DNA from: Hydrogenovibrio marinus
GTDB lineage: Bacteria; Pseudomonadota; Gammaproteobacteria; Thiomicrospirales; Thiomicrospiraceae
DNA length: 64,000 bases
Direction of reading: 5' to 3'
NCBI RefSeq assembly: GCF_013340845.1
Contig: NZ_AP020335.1
Location: forward strand, 806,001 to 870,000
Under the pieces are notes generated by a model. The model saw nothing but the letters and a program-made list of their open reading frames with translations, did not search any database and had not been told where the DNA came from. A program made the position numbers and the translations under genes. Numbering within the stretch: position 1 is the stretch's first letter; the number at the start of each line of letters is the position of its first letter. Below, piece after piece: positions 37,000-45,023 of this stretch.

Positions 37000-37584
37000 C
37001 TAGAAGATAGCGGCTTGTTTTTCTGTTACCAACCCATTTAATTTGATGTCCCATGGCTGGCTAGGGAGTGCATCGACTTTTTGGCATTGGTGTGCCCAGC
37101 CAATCAATTTTGGTGAAAGGTTTGGAAAATGGCGTTTGAATTGAAATGTCTTGTCATAGTAACCGCCACCCATTCCGATTCGGTTTCCTGAAGTATCAAA
37201 GCAGACAAGAGGCGTGATAACCAAGTCCAAGTGTTTGCCGTCAATCAAGAGATGCTTGTCTACTTTCGGTTCTCGAATGCCAAAATACTTAGGTACCAAG
37301 CGCGTTGTAGGCGTATAAGGTGCAAACATCATTGGACGTCTTAGATACTGCGTTAATACAGGAAGGTAGACTTCAATTTTTCGTTGCCACAAAACTTGGA
37401 GTAAATATTGGGTGCCCAATTCGCCGTCTTCGGACAAGAAAAGGGAAACTTTACGGGCACGCATTAAAAAGCGACTTCGTAAAATCAGTTTGGCAGCAGC
37501 TTTGGCGTGTTGTTTCTGTACTTCTGGGGAAAGAGATCTTCGGTTTTTACGACATTGTTGGCGAAGAGTTGCTTGAGATGTCAT
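37000..37584 (-). CDS. fau: 5-formyltetrahydrofolate cyclo-ligase
   Basis: This 194-residue enzyme converts 5-formyltetrahydrofolate to 5,10-methenyltetrahydrofolate with ATP. The conserved ATP-binding loop is GNRIGMGGGYYDKTF, preceded by DLVITPLVCFD. The N-terminal LRQQCRKNRRSLSPEVQ is also typical. It lies immediately downstream of 6S RNA, the arrangement conserved from E. coli (zapA-ssrS-fau), and is probably read partly from the same promoter. Confidence 0.94.
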   Translation of the reverse strand: MTSQATLRQQCRKNRRSLSPEVQKQHAKAAAKLILRSRFLMRARKVSLFLSEDGELGTQYLLQVLWQRKIEVYLPVLTQYLRRPMMFAPYTPTTRLVPKYFGIREPKVDKHLLIDGKHLDLVITPLVCFDTSGNRIGMGGGYYDKTFQFKRHFPNLSPKLIGWAHQCQKVDALPSQPWDIKLNGLVTEKQAAIF

Positions 37585-37612
37585 GAGTTAGAGTGCTTGA
37601 TTGAAATGTTAT

Positions 37613-37771
37613 GTGAATACGGACTAGGCAAATTACCCTGAACCGTGAAGTTCAGGTGGCAGCCTTCTCAAAAGATTTAGGCTTCTCGGACATAAGCGAG
37701 ATGCTCACCATCTTAAGGTTCTGGCCCCAAGGTCAAAGCTATCGGCAGGGGGTTAAACCTAGCCCGTATGT
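37613..37771 (-). ncRNA. ssrS: 6S RNA
   Basis: This RNA binds sigma-70 RNA polymerase and regulates transcription in stationary phase. On the minus strand a closing stem pairs 37758-37769 with 37617-37628 (twelve pairs, one of them G-U). A large central bulge region lies between the arms. The internal stretch GGTGAGCATCTCG followed by GTCCGAGAAGCCT is nearly identical to E. coli 6S RNA. Its placement between zapA and fau is the conserved synteny. Ends are estimated from the stem and the promoter; the RNA is about 155-160 bases, a little short. Confidence 0.88.
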
Positions 37772-37777
37772 GACTTT

Positions 37778-37783
37778 ATTATA
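37778..37783 (-). promoter_or_regulatory. -10 element of the 6S RNA promoter
   Basis: A perfect TATAAT on the minus strand lies about seven bases upstream of the predicted 6S RNA 5' end. This fixes the likely transcription start near 37771. Confidence 0.65.
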
Positions 37784-37877
37784 GCAATATTTCGCTCTTT
37801 ACAAGCTTAAAATTCATCAGAAAAACTGATTCTCTTTAAGAGAAGAGATTAATGAGAGGTGTCAGAGAAGCGATGGA

Positions 37878-38159
37878 TTATTCTTGAGATTGAGCCAATT
37901 GTGCAATGGTTTCATCAAGTTGGTCTTCCAACTGCAGGCAGTATTGAGTTGTTTCAGATTTAAGTTGTAGATAGTCGTAACACATGTTTAGCGCAACCAT
38001 CAATACTTTGCTTTCCCCTTTGAGCCCTTTAACTTGATCAAGTTTATCTTCCAATAATGTTGCGGCTTCAATCAGTTTTTCTCTGTCTTCTGGCTCGCAA
38101 GGAACTTGGAAAGTGTGGTTCATTAAAGATAGGGTTAGCATAGCTTTCTCAACTGTCAT
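37878..38159 (-). CDS. zapA: Cell division protein ZapA
   Basis: This 93-residue protein crosslinks FtsZ filaments at the division ring. The N-terminal domain (LMNHTFQVPCEPEDREKL) and a C-terminal coiled-coil helix (LQLEDQLDETIAQLAQ) match ZapA. Length is close to the family norm. It is upstream of 6S RNA and fau on the same strand and divergent from ygfB, as in other gammaproteobacteria. Confidence 0.9.
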   Translation of the reverse strand: MTVEKAMLTLSLMNHTFQVPCEPEDREKLIEAATLLEDKLDQVKGLKGESKVLMVALNMCYDYLQLKSETTQYCLQLEDQLDETIAQLAQSQE

Positions 38160-38267
38160 TGGTGTTCGTGATTTATGGTATTATTCATCATTTATAGCAA
38201 TTACTCAAGGCAATACTCAAGACAATTTCTTAAGCATGCCTGACAATAATATTTAGGTTAGTCAACG

Positions 38268-38837
38268 ATGAATTTTGATCAAATTAATGAGGCAATGGTT
38301 CCTTATCCTGAGCTTGAATCCCCGTCTTTTTTACAAGGTATGTTGATGGGGTTGATGTGCGGAGATGCCGATTTAAAAGAAAGCGCTTGGGTGAAGAGAA
38401 TACTTGAAGAAGCCGACATCAAGTCTGTTAAGGAAAGTTTTCTATTAGCGCTACATGATCTTTATTTAGAAGCGGAGAAAGGGTTGAACGGCTCAGGTTT
38501 TGAACTGGAGCTGTGCTTGCCTGAAGAAAATGAGTCTTTGAAATTCCGTGCGGCAATGCTTGGCCAGTGGTGTGAAGGCTTTTTGTATGGAATGGGGCTT
38601 GTCGGACAAAGTGAAGACAAACTAAAAGGCGATGTTGCCGAATTATTCAGAGACTTTGGAGATATTGCACGTATCGAAATTCTCGAATTGGATGAGCCGA
38701 CTGATGAAGATGAGTCGGATTTTATGCAGCTGATGGAATTTGTGAAAATTGGTGTGTTGACCATCAATGAAACACTTAATCCGGTTGAAGGCTCACCTAT
38801 CATGACTCAGCAACCACCAACGGATACTCTGCACTAA
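38268..38837 (+). CDS. ygfB: UPF0149/YgfB family protein
   Basis: This 189-residue acidic, helical protein of the YecA/YgfB family has the conserved PSFLQGMLMGLMCGD start. The WCEGFLYGMGL motif (about 100-110) and the conserved DEPTDEDE-SDFMQLMEFVKIGV region are also present. It lacks the C-terminal SEC-C metal-binding motif found in YecA, which favours YgfB. It begins the ygfB-pepP-ubiH-ubiI operon. The molecular role is not established from sequence. Confidence 0.88.
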   Translation: MNFDQINEAMVPYPELESPSFLQGMLMGLMCGDADLKESAWVKRILEEADIKSVKESFLLALHDLYLEAEKGLNGSGFELELCLPEENESLKFRAAMLGQWCEGFLYGMGLVGQSEDKLKGDVAELFRDFGDIARIEILELDEPTDEDESDFMQLMEFVKIGVLTINETLNPVEGSPIMTQQPPTDTLH

Positions 38838-38866
38838 TCAATTAACTCATTAAAGGACACGGCTGA

Positions 38867-40264
38867 ATGACCTCCAACATCAACGCGGCTCAAAAAAGGC
38901 GAGAACAGGTGTTTGACACCATGGTCGAAAACTCGATCATGATGATAGCGTCTGGAGAAGAGCAGATACGCAACCATGATGTGGAGTTTCCTTTCAGAGT
39001 TCAGTCCGACTTTCACTATCTAACGGGTCTTGAAGAGCCAGATGCTGTTTTAGTCCTAATAAAGCGCAATCAAGAAAACCAAAGCAAACAGCAAAGTGTG
39101 TTGTTCCTTCGCCCAAAAGACGTTGAAAAAGAAATTTGGCAAGGCCGACGCTTGGGTGTGTTGGATGCTCCCTCAACCTTACTTATTGATGATGCTTTCT
39201 CCATAGAAGACTTCGAGGATGAAATGTCTGACTTGGTTGAAGATATCGAAACACTTTACTTCAGTTTTGCACAGCTATCGGAATGGTCGGATTTATTAAG
39301 TGGCTGGATTTCGGCGCAGAAAGCCAAGGCCAGAAAAGGCGTTGAGGCGCCAGCGACTTTGTCGGATGCTGACGTGATTTTGCATGAAATGCGTTTGGTG
39401 AAGTCTTCCGACGAAATTGAGTTGATGAAACAAGCTGCTCAGATTTCAGTGCAAGGACACTTGGCAGCGATGTCTTGGGTGGCGCAGTCAATTGCAAAAT
39501 CTGCCAGGTTGGGGATGGCGCAAGATTTTGAGCCAGTCTATGAATATCAAATGCAGGCTGCATTGGAGCATAAGTTTAAGGAGCAGGGTTCTGCTCGCGT
39601 TGCATTTAACTCAATTGTGGCTGGCGGGGATAACGCTTGTATTTTGCACTACACCGAAAACAACATGCACTTGAAAGCAGGTGATTTGGTGTTGGTAGAT
39701 GCCGGTGCGGAATACCTAGGCTATGCGGGTGATATCACGAATACTTTTCCTGTGGACGGTAGGTTTTCAGAGGCACAACGAGTGTTGTATCAAATTGTTT
39801 TGGATGCACAACAAGCCGCTATTTCAGCGATTGCTCCGGGTGTTCATTATGATGAAATGCATAAGGCGTCAACACGCGTATTGACGGAAGGTCTGGTTGG
39901 CCTCGGTATTTTAGACGGCGAGATAAGTACACTTCTTGAAAACGAAGCCTACAAACCGTTTTTTATGCATGGAACCGGGCATTGGCTTGGGCGAGATGTA
40001 CATGATGTAGGGCGCTATAAGCTTAAGGGACAGTGGCGCCCTTTAGAACCGGGTATGGTGATTACCGTAGAGCCAGGGTTGTATATTTCCGAGGAAGTAG
40101 GGCGTGAACACCAAGTGGACAAAAAGTATTGGAATATTGGTATCAGAATCGAAGATGATGTCTTGGTGACTTATTCAGGACACGAGGTGTTGACTTTCGG
40201 TTTACCGAGAACGCCAGAAGAGATTGAGCGCTTTATGAAAAGTGCTGCTGGAGATGAGGCTTAA
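38867..40264 (+). CDS. pepP: Xaa-Pro aminopeptidase P
   Basis: This 465-residue metallopeptidase releases N-terminal residues preceding proline. The N-terminal creatinase-like domain contains FPFRVQSDFHYLTGLEEPDAV. Metal ligands lie in LVDAGAEYLGYAGDITNTFP, HGTGHWLGRDVHDVG, and ITVEPGLY. Between the helix LAAMSWVAQ and EYQMQAALEHKF there are about ten more residues than in E. coli PepP (compared from memory). This extra part coincides with a copy of the window's dispersed repeat (39496-39530). It ends three bases before ubiH. Confidence 0.95.
   Translation: MTSNINAAQKRREQVFDTMVENSIMMIASGEEQIRNHDVEFPFRVQSDFHYLTGLEEPDAVLVLIKRNQENQSKQQSVLFLRPKDVEKEIWQGRRLGVLDAPSTLLIDDAFSIEDFEDEMSDLVEDIETLYFSFAQLSEWSDLLSGWISAQKAKARKGVEAPATLSDADVILHEMRLVKSSDEIELMKQAAQISVQGHLAAMSWVAQSIAKSARLGMAQDFEPVYEYQMQAALEHKFKEQGSARVAFNSIVAGGDNACILHYTENNMHLKAGDLVLVDAGAEYLGYAGDITNTFPVDGRFSEAQRVLYQIVLDAQQAAISAIAPGVHYDEMHKASTRVLTEGLVGLGILDGEISTLLENEAYKPFFMHGTGHWLGRDVHDVGRYKLKGQWRPLEPGMVITVEPGLYISEEVGREHQVDKKYWNIGIRIEDDVLVTYSGHEVLTFGLPRTPEEIERFMKSAAGDEA
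39496..39530. repeat. Dispersed repeat copy 4, embedded in pepP
   Basis: The 19 bases AAAATCTGCCAGGTTGGGG (39496-39514) are identical to the intergenic repeat half. They are followed by ATGGCGCA and an inverted AGATTTT (39524-39530) that can pair with the start. The copy is in frame within pepP and encodes KSARLG and neighbouring residues. Confidence 0.8.
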
Positions 40265-40266
40265 AC

Positions 40267-41478
40267 ATGGCATCGAAAAATGCTCAGTCAAGTGTTGAAA
40301 CCCCAATAAACGTTGATGCCTTTATTAATGGCGGTGGTCCTGTCGGTTTGATTTTGGCACTGGGGCTAGCAAAGCAAAACAGACAAGTTGTTCTGGTCGA
40401 AAAGTCAGTACCCAAGCAAGGACCGTCTTTTGATGGACGTGTACTGGCGTTGAGTTATGGTTCACGCTTGGTGCTGGAGCAGTTAGGCATTTGGCAGCAG
40501 TTAGAACCTTTTACCACGGAAATATCGGATATTCATGTTTCCCAAAAAGGGTTTATGGGTGTCACACATTTGCATGCAAAAGAAGTGAAAGTGCCGGCAC
40601 TGGGTTACAGTGTAACCGCTTATGATTTAGGTCAGGTACTTTGGCAGATTGCCAGTGAAGAAAGTCATATTCAGCTATTCACAGAATGTTCCTTAGCATC
40701 ATTTGAGCAACAAGATTCGGGAGTCTCGGTTGCTATTCAATGTCAGAAAAAAGAGATAGAACATCATCATTTTCATGCCAAGCTATTGGTTGGCGCGGAT
40801 GGAACCTACTCTAAAGTCAGAGAAATTCTCGGGTTGCCGCTTGAAGAGAACGATTATGGCGCATTTGGCTTTATTGCCAAGATAGAAACCGAACTTGAGC
40901 CAAATGGCTGGGCGTTTGAACGCTTCACTAGTGAAGGTCCTGTTGCGTTGTTGCCAATGGGGGGCGCTTTTCATAAGGCGGTTATGGTGGTTCCTAATGA
41001 CAAAAGAGAAGCTGTTGCTGCTTTGGATGATCGTTCCTTTATGGCACTGTTTAGTGAGAAAATGGGCGAAAGACTTGGGCGATTTGTTAGTATCAGTGAC
41101 AGAGTCGCCTATCCATTAAAAGAAACTTATGTGCCGGAAATGGTTCAGGGACGAGTGGTGTTGATGGGGAATGCATCACACACTCAGCACCCGGTCGCCG
41201 CGCAAGGGTTGAATTTGGGGATTAGTGATATTCAAACTTTCTTGTCGATGATGGACGATGTTGAAGATTTAGGTGATGACACGGTTTTGCAACAATATCA
41301 GACAGAACAACAAGCTCATCACCAGAAAATTATGGGCTTTACAGATGGTTTGATTCAGGTGTTTCAAGCACCGTCTTCCGTTGTTGGGCATATGCGAGGC
41401 ATCGGTTTGATGGCGATGGAAGCCATGCCTAATTTGCGTAAACGCTTGTCGCGCATGGCGATGGGTTTGGCAAAATAA
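40267..41478 (+). CDS. ubiH: FAD-dependent ubiquinone hydroxylase UbiH
   Basis: This 403-residue flavoprotein monooxygenase of ubiquinone synthesis is assigned to the UbiH step (C6 hydroxylation of the ring). The N-terminal dinucleotide motif is NGGGPVGLILALGLA. The second FAD motif has GNASHTQHPVAAQGLNLGISD. LLVGADGTYSKVRE lies between. It starts three bases after pepP. Order relative to ubiI, together with conserved wording, separates the two paralogues. Confidence 0.9.
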   Translation: MASKNAQSSVETPINVDAFINGGGPVGLILALGLAKQNRQVVLVEKSVPKQGPSFDGRVLALSYGSRLVLEQLGIWQQLEPFTTEISDIHVSQKGFMGVTHLHAKEVKVPALGYSVTAYDLGQVLWQIASEESHIQLFTECSLASFEQQDSGVSVAIQCQKKEIEHHHFHAKLLVGADGTYSKVREILGLPLEENDYGAFGFIAKIETELEPNGWAFERFTSEGPVALLPMGGAFHKAVMVVPNDKREAVAALDDRSFMALFSEKMGERLGRFVSISDRVAYPLKETYVPEMVQGRVVLMGNASHTQHPVAAQGLNLGISDIQTFLSMMDDVEDLGDDTVLQQYQTEQQAHHQKIMGFTDGLIQVFQAPSSVVGHMRGIGLMAMEAMPNLRKRLSRMAMGLAK

Positions 41479-41497
41479 ACTGATGAGAAGGGTTTAA

Positions 41498-42751
41498 ATG
41501 ACAAAGCAAACCAAGGAACAATTAGAAACACTTTATGATGTTGCCATTGTTGGTGGTGGTATGGTCGGAGCAACAGTTGCACTTGGCTTGGCAGAGCAAG
41601 GTTTTAACGTCGTTGTGTTAGAAAAATCACGTCCGGAATTAGCGTGGGATGAAACTAATCCATTTGAGACACGAGTCAGTGCGCTGACGCGTGCTTCCGA
41701 AAATATTCTAAAGAGTCTTGGCGCTTGGCAAGGCGTGTTAGATAAGCGTTACCATGCTTTTACCGATATGCATGTTTGGGAAGATATTTCCAATGCTCAG
41801 GTACACTTTTCTGCCAAAGATATTGATGAGAGCAATTTAGGCTTTGTGGTTGAAAACAAGGTCATCCAGTTAGCACTTTGGGAAAAGCTTGTGGAGAAAG
41901 ACAATGTTTCTTTGCTAACAGAAAAGGCTCTGGTGGCGATTGAGACTAAAGTTGGACCAGGGAACGTAGCCCTGAATGAGTTGTCGTTTGAAGAGGGTGT
42001 TAAGCTTCGCGCTAAATTGGTCGTTGGCGCAGATGGTGCGTTTTCAAAAGTGCGACAATTGGTCGGTATTGGTTTGGAAACTCATGACTATGAACAATGT
42101 GCTGTTGTTGGCTGTGTCGAAACCGAGTTAAGTCACCAAAATACCTGTTGGCAGCGCTATCGTTCAGAAGGGCCTTTTGCCTATTTATGTATGGATGGGC
42201 ATGTTAGCTCTATCGCTTGGTACATGCCGGTAGAAAAGATGGGTTGGACTTTATCTTTGGATGATAAGGCTTTTGCTGAAGCGGTAGAAGAAGCCTCAGG
42301 CGGCTGTTTAGGCCGCGTTACTCATGTGAGCGCGCGCGATGCGTTTCCGTTGACGAGACGCCATGCTTTGGAATACGTTAAGCAAGGTGTTGTTTTGGTA
42401 GGTGATGCAGCCCATACTATTCACCCGCAAGCAGGGCAAGGCGTTAACCTAGGGTTGTTGGATGCGGCAGCTTTGATAGAAACCTTGTCGGACGCAAAGC
42501 AGGAAAATGCCATAACGTGGAATCGACTTTCGGTACTGCGCCGTTATGAGCGTTGGCGTAAAGGTGATAATCATATTGTTCAACGCTCGATGGAAGGTTT
42601 TGATTGGCTGTTTGAGCAAGACAGTGGCGTGAAAAATGCTGTACGTAAAACATTATTGCCGTTTGCAGACAGAATGCAAATGGCAAAAAACTGGCTGATG
42701 CGTCAAGCCTTGAAGGGGCGCCAAGCCTTACCGGAACTAGCAAGAGATTGA
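41498..42751 (+). CDS. ubiI: FAD-dependent ubiquinone hydroxylase UbiI (VisC)
   Basis: This is a 417-residue paralogue of UbiH, most like UbiI/VisC, which adds the C5 hydroxyl in ubiquinone synthesis. Motifs are VGGGMVGATVALGLAEQG, LVVGADGAFSKVRQL and GDAAHTIHPQAGQGVNLGLLDA. The pepP-ubiH-ubiI order equals E. coli. It is followed seven bases later by a potassium channel gene, which probably shares the transcript. Confidence 0.88.
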   Translation: MTKQTKEQLETLYDVAIVGGGMVGATVALGLAEQGFNVVVLEKSRPELAWDETNPFETRVSALTRASENILKSLGAWQGVLDKRYHAFTDMHVWEDISNAQVHFSAKDIDESNLGFVVENKVIQLALWEKLVEKDNVSLLTEKALVAIETKVGPGNVALNELSFEEGVKLRAKLVVGADGAFSKVRQLVGIGLETHDYEQCAVVGCVETELSHQNTCWQRYRSEGPFAYLCMDGHVSSIAWYMPVEKMGWTLSLDDKAFAEAVEEASGGCLGRVTHVSARDAFPLTRRHALEYVKQGVVLVGDAAHTIHPQAGQGVNLGLLDAAALIETLSDAKQENAITWNRLSVLRRYERWRKGDNHIVQRSMEGFDWLFEQDSGVKNAVRKTLLPFADRMQMAKNWLMRQALKGRQALPELARD

Positions 42752-42757
42752 GCTTAA

Positions 42758-43765
42758 ATGAAGGATGATGATTTTAGTTCCTCCGGCCAATTAAAAGAGT
42801 CGGTTCAAGAAAAAATCAAACAGGTCAACCTAAGAGCGATTCTCGGGGTTGAAGGGGTTCATTCAGAAGAAAGCCAGCTGGCGATAAACGTTGGGCATGT
42901 TTTCTCAGTGGCTGTGGTGATGGCGCTGATGGTTGTGCTGGTTCAGCTGTTGCTTGGGTTGGCACACGAGAAAGAAGGCGACTTTTATGTCACTATCGGT
43001 GTATGGGCTGTTTTTGCCGCCGAGTTGGGCGTCAATCTCATGTTGGTTAAAAATAAAAAACGATATTTGTTGCACAATTGGCTGAACGTCACTATTGTGG
43101 TGTTTGCATTCCCATGGCTTAACTATGGAAGTGAGTGGACAGCAATCTTAAGAACTTTAAGGTTTATGTTGCTCATCCGAGTTGTTGCCGATATCTTTTG
43201 GGACGTCGTTCTCATCCTGAAGCGCAACAATTTCTGGATGGTGTTGCTGGCAGAAACCTTACTGATTATTGTATCCGGCGCTATTTTTGCAGCACTTGAA
43301 AATCGTGATTTTGCCACTGGTGTCTGGTATTCATTGGTAACCATTACTACGGTTGGTTATGGTGACGTCGTGCCTTATACAGAAAAAGGGCGTATTTTCG
43401 GAACGATTCTGATCGTGTTTGGGGTGATATTCTTTTCACTGATCACTGCAAACATTGCAGCTTTTTTGGTTGGGGCAGAACAGCGAAGAACTGAAAAAGA
43501 GATTTTGGATTATGTCAAAACGACCAAATTGCGCTTGGAAGAACAATCTGAAGTGCATGAAAGACGTATGAATCACATTCTGACGCAGTTAACTGAAAAA
43601 CTTGATGAAATTGAAAGTGAAATCGACGAAAAGCAACACGCTCAAAGGTTGTCTAAGCGTGTGAGTGATTTTGAAGATAAATTTGCAAGTGATTCAAGAC
43701 ATTTCCAACACAGATTGGATGAAATAGAAAAACATATTAATAGACGCACTAACGAATTAGAGTGA
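42758..43765 (+). CDS. Voltage-gated-type potassium channel with C-terminal coiled coil
   Basis: This 335-residue inner-membrane ion channel has hydrophobic helices between about residues 45 and 240. The potassium selectivity filter TTVGYGD is at about 196-202. An Arg-containing helix (LRTLRFMLLIRVVADIF) resembles a voltage-sensor S4, which supports a six-helix layout. The C-terminal 100 residues form a long charged coiled coil (EEQSEVHERRMNHILTQL and onward) likely to help tetramer assembly. It is the last gene of the ygfB-pepP-ubiH-ubiI unit. Confidence 0.9.
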   Translation: MKDDDFSSSGQLKESVQEKIKQVNLRAILGVEGVHSEESQLAINVGHVFSVAVVMALMVVLVQLLLGLAHEKEGDFYVTIGVWAVFAAELGVNLMLVKNKKRYLLHNWLNVTIVVFAFPWLNYGSEWTAILRTLRFMLLIRVVADIFWDVVLILKRNNFWMVLLAETLLIIVSGAIFAALENRDFATGVWYSLVTITTVGYGDVVPYTEKGRIFGTILIVFGVIFFSLITANIAAFLVGAEQRRTEKEILDYVKTTKLRLEEQSEVHERRMNHILTQLTEKLDEIESEIDEKQHAQRLSKRVSDFEDKFASDSRHFQHRLDEIEKHINRRTNELE

Positions 43766-43905
43766 ATCCGCCGCCAGAGGCAGGTTTTTTCTCTGAAAGG
43801 TTTTGACTTTTAGCGGCAATGGCTCTATAGTCAAAGCACTAAATTTTTTTATGAGGCAGATGAGAAAATTCATTTCATCGCTTCCTGAACATAGAGGCAA
43901 AATGA

Positions 43906-44883
43906 ATGGCAGATAGAAGGCTCCAAGTTTTTTATACTGTTGCAAAGGTGCTAAGTTTTACAAAAGCAGCAGAAACCCTTCATATGACCCAGCCAGCGGT
44001 CACATTCCAAGTTAAGCAACTCGAAGAATTTTTCAATACGCGTCTATTTGACAGGACTCATAATAAAATCTCTTTAACTGATGCCGGTAAAATCGTTTAC
44101 GACTACGCCGAGAAGATACTTGATCACTATGAGAAGATGAATAGTGAGGTGAGGGAACTCACCGGAGAGGTCACGGGCAGCTTGTTGATTGGTGCTAGTA
44201 CGACGATAGCAGAGTATCTGCTGCCAAGTTTGCTGGGTGCATTCAAAAAGCAGTTTGAAGAAGTGAACATCCGTCTTCAAGTGGGTAACACCGATGCGAT
44301 TGTTGCCATGGTTGAAAACAACATGATTGACTTAGGTGTAGTTGAAGCACCGGTTTACAACAAAAACCTTGAAGTTGAAGTCTGTCGTTTGGATGAAATG
44401 GTTTTGATTGTCCCGGTTGGGCATCCATTGTCGAACAGAGACAAGATTTCAGTTGAAGACATTCGCAAGTATCATTATATCTCTCGTGAAGAAGGTTCTG
44501 GTTCTCGTTCGGTCATTGATAGTTATATCCGTGAGCAAGGTTTAAGTTATTCCGACTTGAATGTTGTGATGGAGCTGGGTAGTCCAGAAGCTGTGAAAAT
44601 GGCTGTAGAGTCTGATGTGGGTGTGGCGATTGTTTCTAGAACGACGATTACGAAAGAGTTGAAGCTGGCGACTTTGAAAGCTATTCCATTGGATCCACCA
44701 TTGGATCGGCCATTTTCACATGTTCGCCAAAAGCATAAATTCAGACATAGAGCTGTGGGCGAACTTTTGGATTTTGCAGTGGATTACTGTAAAGAAAAAG
44801 CAGTTGAACAAGGCTTTAAACTACCTTCTGAAGCAGACATGGAAAAATATACCTCTAAGGCACAGCAATCAGATAATCGCTAA
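43906..44883 (+). CDS. LysR-family transcriptional regulator
   Basis: This 325-residue regulator has an N-terminal winged helix-turn-helix (LQVFYTVAKVLSFTKAAETLHMTQPAVTFQVKQLE) and a periplasmic-binding-protein-like effector domain (about 90-300) with the GSGSRSVID segment. The general form resembles regulators of sulfur or selenium metabolism and CbbR-like proteins, but no effector can be assigned. No divergent target gene adjoins it: the channel gene upstream runs in the same direction. A terminator and a dispersed repeat follow. Confidence 0.85.
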   Translation: MADRRLQVFYTVAKVLSFTKAAETLHMTQPAVTFQVKQLEEFFNTRLFDRTHNKISLTDAGKIVYDYAEKILDHYEKMNSEVRELTGEVTGSLLIGASTTIAEYLLPSLLGAFKKQFEEVNIRLQVGNTDAIVAMVENNMIDLGVVEAPVYNKNLEVEVCRLDEMVLIVPVGHPLSNRDKISVEDIRKYHYISREEGSGSRSVIDSYIREQGLSYSDLNVVMELGSPEAVKMAVESDVGVAIVSRTTITKELKLATLKAIPLDPPLDRPFSHVRQKHKFRHRAVGELLDFAVDYCKEKAVEQGFKLPSEADMEKYTSKAQQSDNR

Positions 44884-44904
44884 ACAAGCGTGAATTAGAG
44901 AAAT

Positions 44905-44932
44905 AAAAAAACGGGCTATATGCCCGTTTTTT
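44905..44932. terminator. Terminator after the LysR gene
   Basis: The hairpin AAAAACGGGC-TATAT-GCCCGTTTTT lies 22 bases after the stop. It has flanking A and T runs, so it may act on both strands. Confidence 0.9.
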
Positions 44933-44961
44933 GTTTGAGTGATTTTGAAGTTGCTATGGTT

Positions 44962-45019
44962 AAAAATCTGCCAGGTTGGGGGTGTTGGTTGGTGTTAACC
45001 CCCAACCTGGCAGATTTTT
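44962..45019. repeat. Dispersed repeat, complete palindromic copy 5
   Basis: This is the best copy in the window: two perfect 21-bp inverted arms (44962-44982 and 44999-45019) containing AAATCTGCCAGGTTGGGG. They surround a 16-base GT-rich loop. It lies between convergent LysR and phoH genes, starting 30 bases past another terminator. Confidence 0.95.
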
Positions 45020-45023
45020 CAGG

